Shown: positions 1 through 7,984 of the stretch, in pieces
Layout of the letters: the number at the start of each line of letters is the position of its first letter
Position numbering within the stretch: the stretch's first letter is position 1
NCBI GenBank assembly: GCA_963744915.1
Contig: CAVUUY010000006.1
Span: 248,001-312,000, forward strand
Direction of reading: 5' to 3'
Origin: DATAFF01 sp963744915
GTDB lineage: Bacteria; Pseudomonadota; Alphaproteobacteria; Rhizobiales; Aestuariivirgaceae
DNA: 64,000 nt
Program-made: the position numbers and the translations under genes
Notes under the pieces: model-generated
Told to the model about the DNA's origin: nothing
What the model saw: only the letters and a program-made list of their open reading frames with translations
Database searches by the model: none

Positions 1-13
1 GCAGCGTGCTCAT
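1..13 (-). CDS. tctA: TctA-type permease, first codons only
   Basis: An ATG on the minus strand at 13 overlaps the stop of the upstream tctB gene (ATGA) and opens a frame reading MSTL before the window ends. In tripartite tricarboxylate transporters the large 12-helix permease TctA follows TctB, so position and translational coupling suggest this is the start of tctA. Only four residues are visible; the call rests on gene order, not on homology. Confidence 0.5.
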
Positions 14-477
14 CGCCAGACCCCGGCGAGAAATCCCGGCAGGTTGAGATGGAGCAGGTAGCGGAAGAGCGCATAGGCGGCGATGGCGACGAGCGCGCCG
101 ACGATGGTGTCCCACAGTGCCGACCGGCTGCCGAAACCGCGGGCGACGCAGAAGAACAGCAGCGTCGAGGCAATGACGAATCCGGCCGGCTTGAACAGCA
201 GCCAATCGGCGAAAAGCCCGAAAAAGATCCAGGCCACCGGCCGCCATTGCGGCCTGACCTCGTCGCTCGCGGCCGGCGGGCTCCTGAGGCTGGTCCAGGC
301 CATCCCGCTGCCGGCGGCGACGAGCCCCGCCGCCACCAGCCAGGGCACGAATGTCGGACCGACCTTGGCGTAGACCGTCTGCACCTCGATACGCAGCGTG
401 CCGACGGCAAAGGCGACGCCGAGAAGGGCGATGCCGATGCCGACGACCGTGTCGGCCGAGATGCGGTCGGTGCGCAA
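10..477 (-). CDS. tctB: Tripartite tricarboxylate transporter, TctB small membrane subunit
   Basis: 155 aa, the usual size for TctB. It shows four hydrophobic stretches: about residues 10-28, 43-60, 82-110 and 120-140, with the pattern of the TctB family (charged N-terminus reading RTDRISADTVVG, then a helix). TctB is the small inner-membrane subunit of a TTT uptake system that takes carboxylates presented by a periplasmic TctC protein. It lies 21 bp after tctC and overlaps tctA by 4 bp, so the three genes form one minus-strand operon. The substrate cannot be read from sequence. Confidence 0.85.
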   Translation of the reverse strand: MRTDRISADTVVGIGIALLGVAFAVGTLRIEVQTVYAKVGPTFVPWLVAAGLVAAGSGMAWTSLRSPPAASDEVRPQWRPVAWIFFGLFADWLLFKPAGFVIASTLLFFCVARGFGSRSALWDTIVGALVAIAAYALFRYLLHLNLPGFLAGVWR

Positions 478-498
478 TGGACCTCTAGGACGTGATGC

Positions 499-1479
499 TC
501 ATTGCACGAGACCGATCGATTTCAGCGTGTCGGCGACACGCGCATTCTCCTCCTTGAGGAAAGCCGCAAAGGCATCGCCCGAGAGATAAAGATCCATCCA
601 TCCGCGGTCGCCGAGGGTCTTCTTCCAGGCGTCGCTCCTCGCCATTTTGTCGACCAGGGCGATCAGCGCCTGCTTCTTGGCGTCATCGAGCTCGGGCGGC
701 CCGAACACCGCCCGCCAATTGCTCAGCGAAACATCGCTGCCCTGTTCCTTGATCGTCGGGATGTCGACACCCGGAAGGCGTTCCGGCGAGGAGATGGCGA
801 TGGCCCTGAGCTCGCCGGACTTGATCTGGCCCAGCCATTCCCCGAGCCCCGACACGCCGACCGTGACATGGCCGCCAAGGATCGCCGCCAGCGCCTCGCC
901 GCCTCCCGAGAAGGGGACGTAGTTGACCTTCGATCCGTCGACCCCGGCCGCTTTGGCGATCATCGCCGCCAGAATGTGATCGCTGCCGCCGGCCGAACCG
1001 CCGCCCCACGAGACGGAACCGGGATCGGCCTTGAGCTTGGTCACGAGGTCGCCGAGCGATTTGATCTCGGAATTGGCCGGCACCGCCAGCACCTCATATT
1101 CGCCGGTGAGGCGGGCGATCGGCGCCGTCTGGTCGAGGCTGACCGGCGACTTGTTGGTGAGAATGCTGCCGACCATCACCAGGCCGGACACCATCAGCAC
1201 ATCGCCGCGCCCGGAATATTTGTCGGCGAGCTGGGCCAGGCCCACCGTGCCGCCGGCGCCGGCGATGTTCTCGACCGTCACCGGCGCGGCGAGGTCCGCG
1301 CCCTGGAGGACGCTTTCCATGGCCCGGGCGGTCTGGTCCCAGCCGCCGCCGGGCTTGGCGGGCGCGACGATGGTCAGCGCCTCCGCTGCCTCGGAGCGGG
1401 ACGGCGACAGGGTGCCGGCGCCAAGGGTGGCGCCAAGAGCAAGTGCCAGCAGGCTTTGGCTGAAGCGGCGTCTGTTCAT
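499..1479 (-). CDS. tctC: Tripartite tricarboxylate transporter substrate-binding protein, TctC/BugT family
   Basis: 326 aa periplasmic binding protein. The N-terminus MNRRRFSQSLLALALG is an export signal with a twin-arginine-like RRRFS patch; cleavage is likely near SEA-AEA. The mature part carries the family features PAKPGGGWDQTAR near its start and VENIAGAGGTVG further on, which build the carboxylate-binding loops. The start at 1479 was chosen because AAGGG lies just upstream and the signal peptide begins there; a longer frame opens at 1515. It heads the tctC-tctB-tctA operon and would bind a di- or tricarboxylate. Confidence 0.9.
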   Translation of the reverse strand: MNRRRFSQSLLALALGATLGAGTLSPSRSEAAEALTIVAPAKPGGGWDQTARAMESVLQGADLAAPVTVENIAGAGGTVGLAQLADKYSGRGDVLMVSGLVMVGSILTNKSPVSLDQTAPIARLTGEYEVLAVPANSEIKSLGDLVTKLKADPGSVSWGGGSAGGSDHILAAMIAKAAGVDGSKVNYVPFSGGGEALAAILGGHVTVGVSGLGEWLGQIKSGELRAIAISSPERLPGVDIPTIKEQGSDVSLSNWRAVFGPPELDDAKKQALIALVDKMARSDAWKKTLGDRGWMDLYLSGDAFAAFLKEENARVADTLKSIGLVQ

Positions 1480-1575
1480 GAGTGACCCTTGGTTTCGCGT
1501 CATCGGAGCATACACAACGCCGTTGCCTGCGAAAGTAGGGAAAGTGAGGGGGTGGCCAGTTCTTCCGGAACAGCC

Positions 1576-2082
1576 CTATTTCTTGCGGAACTGATCGAGC
1601 GACACGATCTTTTCCGGGCTGCGCTCGGGCTTGTCCGGCTCGTCCGCCGGCGCGGCATTGCTAGCCTCGCCGGTGGCGGCGGGCGGATGCGGTACCGCCT
1701 CGAGCAGGGCCTCGCGCTGGTCGGCGGGGATCTCCTCGAATTGCAGCCCGAACTGGACGGACGGATCGAAGAAGCCTTTCACGGCGTCGAAGGAGATCGA
1801 CAGCTTTTCGGGGATGTTGTCGAAGGAAAGGCCGACCTCGAAATGCCGCTCATGCACCACCAGGCCCCAGAATTGATGCTGCAGCACGATGGTCATTTCG
1901 CTGGGATGTTTCTGGCGCAGACGCTCCGAAATCTTCACGCCCTCGTGCCGGTTGTTGATCGCGATGAAGAAATGGTGCTCCGCCGGCAGCCCGGTCCGCG
2001 CCGCGCGGAGCAGCGCCAGCCGGACAACTCGCCTCAAAGCCTCCTGCACCAGGAGGTCGTATCGCATCAGATCTTCGGCCAT
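1576..2082 (-). CDS. sspB: ClpXP adaptor SspB, alphaproteobacterial type
   Basis: 168 aa. SspB tethers ssrA-tagged proteins to ClpXP. The folded domain covers roughly residues 1-125, with the family signatures YDLLVQEALRRVVR, LPAEHHFFIAI, MTIVLQHQFW and GFFDPSVQFGLQFE. A Pro/Ala/Glu-rich linker follows, and the tail KIVSLDQFRKK is the short ClpX-docking peptide expected at the C-terminus. The start at 2082 (MAEDLMRYD) matches family length; the frame stays open up to 2127. The tmRNA gene that encodes the tag lies immediately upstream on the same strand. Confidence 0.93.
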   Translation of the reverse strand: MAEDLMRYDLLVQEALRRVVRLALLRAARTGLPAEHHFFIAINNRHEGVKISERLRQKHPSEMTIVLQHQFWGLVVHERHFEVGLSFDNIPEKLSISFDAVKGFFDPSVQFGLQFEEIPADQREALLEAVPHPPAATGEASNAAPADEPDKPERSPEKIVSLDQFRKK

Positions 2083-2125
2083 GGCGCCCGCCGCAGAATC
2101 AATCCCCGAAACCCCAACATACCCC

Positions 2126-2162
2126 AAAAATGAAGTGCAGGCTTCTGTTGCCAGGTGCCTGC
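2126..2162 (-). terminator. Rho-independent terminator of the tmRNA gene
   Basis: Read on the minus strand, GCAGGC (2162-2157) and GCCTGC (2142-2137) form a 6-bp stem around a 14-nt loop. TTTTT follows at 2130-2126 after a 6-nt gap. It closes the tmRNA unit 44 bp before the sspB start, so sspB needs read-through or its own promoter. Confidence 0.6.
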
Positions 2163-2462
2163 GAACCCCGCCTGAAGCGGCTAAACCTCAGGGCTTTGAT
2201 TTAGGCTGGTTTAGCTTGCCATCGCAAGCTGAACAGGCCCAGCATAGTTGTCATTGTTGGCAACTACTATTTCGGCCCGATAACGGCGGAACCATGCCGG
2301 GCAAAAGCTCACCCTTTACGCCCTCGTCGATCCTATTTCACCCCCATCAGATGCCGCCCTGGCCCAGGGTGGCGGAATGTGGTGGAGGTGCCGGGTACTG
2401 CCCCCGGGTCCGATAGGTTTATTCCGATGGCCGTTTATCGCCATAGCCAACCTTGCGGGAGG
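2137..2462 (-). ncRNA. ssrA: tmRNA (ssrA), circularly permuted two-piece form
   Basis: tmRNA rescues stalled ribosomes and adds a degradation tag. The minus strand shows the permuted alphaproteobacterial order. The acceptor piece comes first and ends in CACCTCCACCA, with CCA at 2382-2380 and a T-arm-like hairpin CCGGG-GGCAGTA-CCCGG just before. A 34-nt spacer (2379-2346) follows. The coding piece then begins GGGGGTGAAATAGGATCGACG-like at 2345; its first seven bases GGGGGTG pair fully (one G-T) with CACCTCC to close the acceptor stem. The tag frame is at 2261-2211 and is followed by a GCTAAACC/GGTTTAGC stem and the terminator. The piece ends are set by pairing; the outer ends are estimates. 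Confidence 0.92.
2211..2261 (-). other. tmRNA tag reading frame, ANNDNYAGPVQLAMAS
   Basis: Downstream of TAGTT in the coding piece, codons GCC AAC AAT GAC AAC TAT GCT open a 16-codon tag that ends at TAA (2213-2211). The start fits the alphaproteobacterial ANDNYA type with one extra Asn. The C-terminus is Ala-Met-Ala-Ser rather than the usual ALAA or AVAA. The last codons and stop lie in a 7-bp hairpin, AGCTTGC-GATG-GCAAGCT, as is common at tmRNA tag ends. Confidence 0.8.
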
Positions 2463-2469
2463 CAGGATC

Positions 2470-2498
2470 TATATAATCGGTCCGCGTGTGAATTTGAA
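2470..2498 (-). promoter_or_regulatory. Probable sigma-70 promoter of the tmRNA gene
   Basis: On the minus strand TTCAAA (2498-2493) and TATATA (2475-2470) are 17 bp apart. Transcription would begin near 2463, just ahead of the acceptor piece. The match to the -35 consensus is moderate (4 of 6). The remaining 110 bp to thyA must also hold the thyA promoter, which I could not place. Confidence 0.4.
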
Positions 2499-2575
2499 GA
2501 GGTTGAGGATAAGGTTGTGGGGATAAGATCGCCGGACGCGGCGACGAACCTGGCAAAGCTTCCTATATAAAGGCC

Positions 2576-3370
2576 ATGCAGCAATATCTCGACCTTCTGC
2601 GCCACGTCCGCCTGGCGGGTACCCGCAAGAGCGACCGCACCGGGACCGGGACGCTGTCGGTGTTCGGTTACCAGATGCGCTTCGAGCTGGAAGACGGTTT
2701 CCCCTTGGTGACCACCAAGAAGCTGCATGTCCGCTCGATCGTCCACGAGCTCCTGTGGTTCCTGCGCGGCGACACCAACGTCGCGTATCTGCGGCAGAAC
2801 GGGGTTACCATCTGGGACGAATGGGCCGATGCGGCCGGCGAGCTTGGCCCGGTCTATGGCGCGCAATGGCGCTCATGGCCGACCCGCGACGGCGGCACCA
2901 TCGACCAGATCGCCGAGGTGGTGCGCCGCATCCGCAGCGATCCCGATTCGCGGCGGCTCGTGGTGTCGGCCTGGAACCCGGCGGATATCGGCCGCATGGC
3001 GCTGCCACCGTGCCATTGCCTGTTCCAGTTCCACGTCGCGGAGGGTCGGCTCTCCTGTCAGCTCTATCAGCGCTCCGGGGATGTCTTCCTCGGCGTTCCG
3101 TTCAACATCGCCTCCTATGCGCTCCTGACCCACATGGTCGCCCATGTCACCGGCCTGAAGCCCGGGGCATTCATCCTGACGCTGGGTGATGCCCATCTCT
3201 ATCGCAACCATCTCGAACAGGCCGACGAGCAGCTGACGCGCGCCCCAATGCCGCTGCCAAAGCTGGAAATCGCCCGTAATGTGGACGATATCGGCGGGTT
3301 CCGTTTCGAGGACTTCATCTTCGCCGGCTATCAGCCGCAGGCCCATATCGCCGCCAAGGTGGCGGTCTGA
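2576..3370 (+). CDS. thyA: Thymidylate synthase
   Basis: 264 aa, the same length as the E. coli enzyme. It methylates dUMP to dTMP with methylene-tetrahydrofolate and yields dihydrofolate. Visible signatures: SDRTGTGTLSVFG near residue 20 (phosphate-binding Arg), WDEWAD, the nucleophile Cys in ALPPCHCLFQF near residue 146, the phosphate-binding RRLVVSAWNP, and YQRSGDVFLGVPFN. AAAGG precedes the ATG. folA follows 2 bp after its stop, so the enzyme that makes dihydrofolate and the one that reduces it are co-transcribed. Confidence 0.98.
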   Translation: MQQYLDLLRHVRLAGTRKSDRTGTGTLSVFGYQMRFELEDGFPLVTTKKLHVRSIVHELLWFLRGDTNVAYLRQNGVTIWDEWADAAGELGPVYGAQWRSWPTRDGGTIDQIAEVVRRIRSDPDSRRLVVSAWNPADIGRMALPPCHCLFQFHVAEGRLSCQLYQRSGDVFLGVPFNIASYALLTHMVAHVTGLKPGAFILTLGDAHLYRNHLEQADEQLTRAPMPLPKLEIARNVDDIGGFRFEDFIFAGYQPQAHIAAKVAV

Positions 3371-3372
3371 CC

Positions 3373-3888
3373 ATGCGCATCACCTGCGTCGTCGCGGCGG
3401 CCCGCAACGGCGTGATCGGGCGCGACGGGCGCCTGCCGTGGAAGCTCCCGTCGGATCTCAAGATGTTCCGCAAGTTGACGCTGGGGCGGCCGGTTATCAT
3501 GGGCCGCCGCACCTGGGAAAGCCTGGGCATCCAGCCGCTGCCGGACCGGCACAACATCGTCATCACGCGCCAGCCCGGCTACCGGGCCGAAGGCGCGCGC
3601 GTCGTTCATTCGCTGGAAGCAGCGCTGGCCGTGGCGCGGAAGCTCGCCGAGCAGGATAGCGCCGAGGAGATCGCGATCATCGGCGGCGGCCAGATCTTTG
3701 CCGAGGCGCTGGCCGCCGAACTGGTCGACCGGATCTATCTGAGCGAGGTCGACCTGGAGGCCGCCGGCGACACGGTGATGCCGGCTATCGACCGGGCGAA
3801 GTGGCGGCAAACGGCGCGGCAGGAGATGCCAAGGGGCCCGCGTGACGAAGCCAGTTTCAGCCTCGTCACGCTGGACCGAATTGTCTGA
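3373..3888 (+). CDS. folA: Dihydrofolate reductase
   Basis: 171 aa. It reduces dihydrofolate to tetrahydrofolate with NADPH. Signatures: an N-terminal strand ITCVVAAARNGVIG, the Met20-loop equivalent GRDGRLPWKLPSDL with an acidic Asp in SDLKMF, the NADPH loop GRRTWESLG, and IIGGGQIF near residue 98. It begins 2 bp after thyA. Start ATG at 3373 agrees with family length. Confidence 0.97.
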   Translation: MRITCVVAAARNGVIGRDGRLPWKLPSDLKMFRKLTLGRPVIMGRRTWESLGIQPLPDRHNIVITRQPGYRAEGARVVHSLEAALAVARKLAEQDSAEEIAIIGGGQIFAEALAAELVDRIYLSEVDLEAAGDTVMPAIDRAKWRQTARQEMPRGPRDEASFSLVTLDRIV

Positions 3889-3897
3889 TATTTGACA

Positions 3898-4230
3898 TTA
3901 CTGCTGGGTGGTCCCACTCGGTGCGGGTGCTGGTGCCGGTGCCGGTGAAGGCGACGGAGCAGGCGCGGGCGCCGGTGCGGGAGCCGCAGGTTCGTTGCTG
4001 CCGCTGGTCCCGCCGCTCGGCGCGGGTGCCGGAGCAGGGGTTGGAGCAGGGGCAGGCGTGGTGGTCGTGGTGTCGGTGCCAGTTGTGGTTGTCGCAGTCT
4101 TCTGTGTGCCGCCATAAACCAGGAACGCGATAACGGCGATCACCACGATCAGGCCGCCAATGACAAAGGCCATCGTCCTACCACCGCCGGGGTCCCGGGG
4201 ACCCGCCGTCCGTGGGTTCAGATCGCTCAT
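3898..4230 (-). CDS. Small single-pass membrane protein with Pro/Ala-rich tail, unknown function
   Basis: 110 aa. A short charged N-terminus (about residues 1-19) leads into one strong transmembrane segment, AFVIGGLIVVIAVIAFLVYG at about 21-40. The rest is low complexity: a Thr run, then repeats of Pro-Ala broken by Gly/Ser, ending GTTQQ. The likely topology is N-in with the repeat tail in the periplasm. It converges on folA and faces away from the amine oxidase. I recognise no family beyond low-complexity anchored proteins. Confidence 0.6.
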   Translation of the reverse strand: MSDLNPRTAGPRDPGGGRTMAFVIGGLIVVIAVIAFLVYGGTQKTATTTTGTDTTTTTPAPAPTPAPAPAPSGGTSGSNEPAAPAPAPAPAPSPSPAPAPAPAPSGTTQQ

Positions 4231-4340
4231 TCGCTCTTCCTCCTTCTGTTGCCGGTCCAGTTTCGAACCGCAGCGGAACCCATTGGTTCCGCGGGCGTCC
4301 GTCCTGGACCCGCATTCGACGCGCCGCTACATTAGCGACC

Positions 4341-5681
4341 ATGCATTCTGGACCGAGCGGTCTTCCTGCGGTGGTCGTCGTAGGCGCCGGGGCTGCCGGC
4401 ATCGGGGCGGGGTTGGCGCTGGCCCGCTCCGGGGTTCCCTACATCATTCTCGAAGCCTCGTCACGTCCGGGCGGACGCGCCTACACCGACTGCGACAGCC
4501 TCGGCTCGCTGTTCGATCATGGCTGCCACTGGTTTCATTCCGCCGACCGCAACCCGCTGCGCGTGCTGGCCGACCGCCTGGGTCATGTATATGCCGCGCC
4601 GGCCACGCGCGGCGTCCGGCCGCTCTGCGTCGACGGCAAATGGCTCGACGTGCCTGAACGCGAAGCCCTCAACGCGATGATCTTCGGGATGTTCGACGAC
4701 ATTGAGGCCGCCGCCAGCCAGGGCCGCGACGTCGCGGCAAGCGATCTCATCGACTTTTCCGGGCGATTCGGGCCATTGCGCCGCCACTGGATGGAGCTGC
4801 TCGAATGCCGCGCCCCCGAGGAGGTGTCGGTCCTCGATGCCGGGCGCTATTGCGACAGCAAGGTCAACCTCGCCGTCAAGGACGGCTATGGCCGCCTGTT
4901 CGAGAAGCTGAGCCACGGCCTCGCCATCCGCTTCATGAGCCCGGTCGGCACCATCGAGACCCGGGGCAATGGCGTGCGGGTCAGCGGCAGCTTCGGGGAA
5001 ATCGACTGCGCCGCGGCCATTCTCACCGCGCCGCTCGGCGTGCTTGCCGCCGGCGCGATCACCCTTCGGCCGGCGCCCGACCAGGCCTTTGCGGCGGCGC
5101 TCGACGACATCCGCATGGGAACATACGAAAAAACCGTCATCGCCTTCGATCGCCCGATCCTGCAGTTCCCGGCAGGAACCGAGAGCTCCTACTGCGACAT
5201 CGTCGACCCTGCCGATGCCGATGATTCGCCACTCAATTTCGAGATCCACCCGTTCGGGCGGCCGCTCGCCATCAGCCATCTGGCCGGCGGCTCGCTGGAC
5301 CTGCTCCTCGCCAGGGAGGGCGAGCGCGGCCTGGTCGACCTCACCATTGCCAAGCTCGTCCGGGGCTTCGGCGCCGACATCAGGCGCCACATCGTCGGCA
5401 CGCTCGTCACCTCCTGGGGTAGCAATCCCTATATTCGCGGCGGCTATGCGATCGCCCGGCCGGGGCGCGCCGGATCCCGCGACCGGCTGATCGCCGGCGA
5501 CATTTCCGATCGCGTGTTCCTGGCCGGCGAGGCCTGCCACCCCTATTGGTTCGCCACCGCCCATGGCGCCTATCTGACCGGAATCGACCGGGCGCACCGC
5601 GCTCTGAGCGCCATCGGTCATCCGGCAGCGCCGCCGGACCCGCTGTGGCTGCCGCATGGCGAGGCGGCCGTCGGCGGCTGA
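4341..5681 (+). CDS. FAD-dependent amine oxidase-type oxidoreductase
   Basis: 446 aa flavoprotein of the amine-oxidase superfamily. The N-terminus carries the dinucleotide fold VVVVGAGAAGIGAGLALA, followed by ILEASSRPGGRAYT, the second FAD contact. The C-terminal FAD motif is VFLAGEACHPYWFATAHGAY. Members oxidise amines or polyamines, or act on phytoene-like substrates; the substrate here is unknown. The frame is open from 4212, but homology begins at MHSGPSGLPAV, so 4341 is taken as the start. The gene is divergent from the small membrane protein. Confidence 0.8.
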   Translation: MHSGPSGLPAVVVVGAGAAGIGAGLALARSGVPYIILEASSRPGGRAYTDCDSLGSLFDHGCHWFHSADRNPLRVLADRLGHVYAAPATRGVRPLCVDGKWLDVPEREALNAMIFGMFDDIEAAASQGRDVAASDLIDFSGRFGPLRRHWMELLECRAPEEVSVLDAGRYCDSKVNLAVKDGYGRLFEKLSHGLAIRFMSPVGTIETRGNGVRVSGSFGEIDCAAAILTAPLGVLAAGAITLRPAPDQAFAAALDDIRMGTYEKTVIAFDRPILQFPAGTESSYCDIVDPADADDSPLNFEIHPFGRPLAISHLAGGSLDLLLAREGERGLVDLTIAKLVRGFGADIRRHIVGTLVTSWGSNPYIRGGYAIARPGRAGSRDRLIAGDISDRVFLAGEACHPYWFATAHGAYLTGIDRAHRALSAIGHPAAPPDPLWLPHGEAAVGG

Positions 5682-5804
5682 GCCCGACGCTTCGACCCTC
5701 GGCAGTCCATGGACTTGTGGGCGCGTCTTACCTATATCACGCGCACGTTTCGCGTGGGCTTCGCGCCGCGACCCATGCCGCTCGATCGTGAGGAACAATA
5801 TCGG

Positions 5805-6914
5805 ATGCCATGGAGCAATCAGGGGGGAGGCGGTGGCTGGCAAGGGGGCCGCGGGCCCTGGGGGCAGGGCCCCTCCGGACCGCCTGGACGCGGTGGCGGC
5901 AACCAGCCGCCCGACCTCGAGGAGCTGATCAGGAAGAGCCAGGAGCGGCTGCGCCAGATCCTTCCCGGCGGTAGCGGCACCAGCGGCGGCTTCGGCCGCG
6001 GCCAGTGGCTTGCGGTGCTGGCGCTGGTCCTCCTCGGCTGGCTCTATATGAGCGCCAACACCATCAAGCCGGACGAAAACGGCCTGGTGCTGCGTCTCGG
6101 CACCTATCACCGCACCGTCGGCCCGGGACTGCATTTCGTCTTCTGGCCGGTCGAGCGCATCGAGAAGCTTCCCGTCGAGGCCGAAAACCAGATCGATTTC
6201 GGCGGCGGCAAGGGTGAAGGGCTGATGCTCGCCGGCGACCAGAACATCGTCGACATGCGCTTCACCGTCCTGTGGAAGATCAAGGATCCGCGCGACTTCC
6301 TGTTCAATATCGCCGAGCAGGAGGAGCTCGTCACCCGGGTGTCCGAAAGCGCCATGCGCGAGGTCGTCGGCCGCACCCCTGCCGACGAGATCCGCACCCG
6401 CGGCCGCCAGACTGCCCAGGACCAGGTCCGCGACCTCATCCAGAAGACGCTCGACGACTACCACTCCGGCGTCCTCATCACCGGCGTTCAGCTCGAGAAG
6501 GCCGACCCGCCGCCGCAGGTCGTCGACGCGTTCGAGGAGGTGCAGCGCGCCGAGCAAAATCAGAACAAGCTCATCCGCGAGGCCGAGCAGTACCGCAACC
6601 AGATACTCGGCCAGGCCCGCGGCGACTCCTCCAAGATCGTCGCCGACGGCAAGGCCTACAAGTCGCGTGTCGTCGCCGAGGCCCAGGGCGAGGCCAAACG
6701 TTTCCTCTCGGTTCACGATGAATATGAAAAGGCCAAGGACGTGACGCGCCAGCGCCTGTTCCTCGAGACCATCGAGGACGTTCTGCAGAAATCCAACAAG
6801 GTGATCATCGACGAGGGCAAGGCCGGGCCGGGCGTCGTGCCCTATCTGCCGCTGCCCGAGCTTCAGAAGCGCCAGCCCCCGCCGGCGCGCACCGCCACCA
6901 CGGGAGGCCAGTGA
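5805..6914 (+). CDS. hflK: HflK, FtsH protease modulator (SPFH family)
   Basis: 369 aa. With HflC it forms the inner-membrane cage around the FtsH protease. A Gly/Pro/Trp-rich cytoplasmic N-terminus (about 1-35) is typical of HflK. The membrane anchor is WLAVLALVLLGWLYMSA at 68-84, followed by the SPFH domain (DENGLVLRLGTYHRTVGPGL onward) and a charged helical region with Ala/Glu/Gln-rich turns. The start at 5805 has GAGGAA upstream; an earlier in-frame ATG at 5709 gives an unrelated leader. The stop overlaps the hflC start. Confidence 0.95.
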   Translation: MPWSNQGGGGGWQGGRGPWGQGPSGPPGRGGGNQPPDLEELIRKSQERLRQILPGGSGTSGGFGRGQWLAVLALVLLGWLYMSANTIKPDENGLVLRLGTYHRTVGPGLHFVFWPVERIEKLPVEAENQIDFGGGKGEGLMLAGDQNIVDMRFTVLWKIKDPRDFLFNIAEQEELVTRVSESAMREVVGRTPADEIRTRGRQTAQDQVRDLIQKTLDDYHSGVLITGVQLEKADPPPQVVDAFEEVQRAEQNQNKLIREAEQYRNQILGQARGDSSKIVADGKAYKSRVVAEAQGEAKRFLSVHDEYEKAKDVTRQRLFLETIEDVLQKSNKVIIDEGKAGPGVVPYLPLPELQKRQPPPARTATTGGQ

Positions 6915-7984
6915 TGGCTGGGCTCCGCACCATCGTGATCGTCGCAATCATCGCCCTGGTGATTGCCGCCTATTCGTCGCTCTTCATCGTGGACCAGCGC
7001 CAGGCAGCGCTCGTCACCCGCTTCGGCGAAATCCAGCGGGTGGTCACCGAGCCCGGCCTCTACGTCAAGTTGCCGGTGGTCGACGAGCTCATCCCGATCG
7101 AGAAGCGGGTGCTCAATTTCGAGAGCACCGACATGGCCGTGCAGGTGTCCGACGGCCGGCGCTACCTCGTCGATTCCGTCACCATGCTCCGGGTGGTCGA
7201 CCCGAAGCGCTTCCGCGAGACCGTCGGCGCCTCGCTGCGGCTGGCCTGGGCCCGCATCAAGACCCGGCTCGACGCCGCGCTGCGGCAGACCTACGGCCGG
7301 CGCAATTTCGATGCCGCGCTGTCGAAGGACCGGGCCGCGATGATGCGGGAGATCCGCGACCAGGTCCGCCCCGAGGCGCTGGCGCTCGGCATCGAGGTTG
7401 TCGACGTCAGGATCAGGCGCACCGACCTGATGCCGGAGGTCATGAACGACACTTATGAGCGCATGAATGCCGAGCGCTTTGCCGAGGCCGCCCAGCTGCG
7501 CGCCGTCGGCCAGGCGGAAGCTGCCCGCATCCGGGCCGAGGCCGACCGCGAGGCGGTCGAGAAAGTGGCCCAGGCGCGGCGCGAAAGCGAGATCGTGCGC
7601 GGTGAAGGCGACGGCGAGCGCAACAAGGTGTTCGCCGAGGCCTATCAGAAGGACCCGGAATTCTTCTCCTTCTATCGTTCGATGCAGGCTTATGCCAAAA
7701 GCCTGGCCGATGCCGGGACGACGCTGATACTGAGCCCGACCTCGGAGTTCTTCAAATATTTCGGCGGCAAGTCCAGCGCCGCTCCGGCGCCGGCGCCGGC
7801 GGCGCCGCCGCCGCCGCCGCGAGGCATCGCAGGCAAAGCCGCCGGCAACACCCCCGCCGGGCGAAGCCGGTGCGGCGCCGGTCCAACCGCTCAACCAGGC
7901 GCCGGCGGCCAATCCGTGATGCGGGATGGCGGGACAGGCGCAAGCATCAGGGGTCGCGAAACAACTGAGGAGGCCATGCGATGA
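6914..7984 (+). CDS. hflC: HflC, FtsH protease modulator; C-terminus probably out of frame
   Basis: 356 aa as read. One N-terminal membrane segment (IVIVAIIALVIAAYSSLF) is followed by the SPFH domain and coiled helices to about residue 280. Normal HflC features such as FGEIQRVVTEPGLYVKLP and the Ala/Glu-rich VGQAEAARIRAEADRE are intact. After the Pro run near 7800-7820 the reading turns into an Arg/Gly-rich sequence unlike its family. Shifting by one base gives a Pro/Ala-rich tail ending QAPAANP at a TGA at 7917-7919, total 334 aa, which looks native. As read, the stop overlaps the degP ATG. Confidence 0.9.
   Translation: MAGLRTIVIVAIIALVIAAYSSLFIVDQRQAALVTRFGEIQRVVTEPGLYVKLPVVDELIPIEKRVLNFESTDMAVQVSDGRRYLVDSVTMLRVVDPKRFRETVGASLRLAWARIKTRLDAALRQTYGRRNFDAALSKDRAAMMREIRDQVRPEALALGIEVVDVRIRRTDLMPEVMNDTYERMNAERFAEAAQLRAVGQAEAARIRAEADREAVEKVAQARRESEIVRGEGDGERNKVFAEAYQKDPEFFSFYRSMQAYAKSLADAGTTLILSPTSEFFKYFGGKSSAAPAPAPAAPPPPPRGIAGKAAGNTPAGRSRCGAGPTAQPGAGGQSVMRDGGTGASIRGRETTEEAMR

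Noticed and set aside
2379..2450. Plus-strand hairpin GGTGGAGGTGCCGGGTACTG as a separate small RNA before thyA
   Set aside because: The reverse complement is the tmRNA acceptor piece with CCA end and pairing to GGGGGTG, which explains the structure fully.
2472..2477. TATAAT as a -10 box for thyA
   Set aside because: No acceptable -35 lies 16-18 bp upstream on the plus strand (nearest TTGCGG is 13 bp away); the same bases serve better as the tmRNA promoter on the other strand.
4461..6947. 828-codon open frame on the minus strand
   Set aside because: It runs antisense to the amine oxidase and hflK. Its composition (Asp/Gly/Ala/Arg) is that of a shadow of GC-rich coding DNA, and no domain is recognisable.
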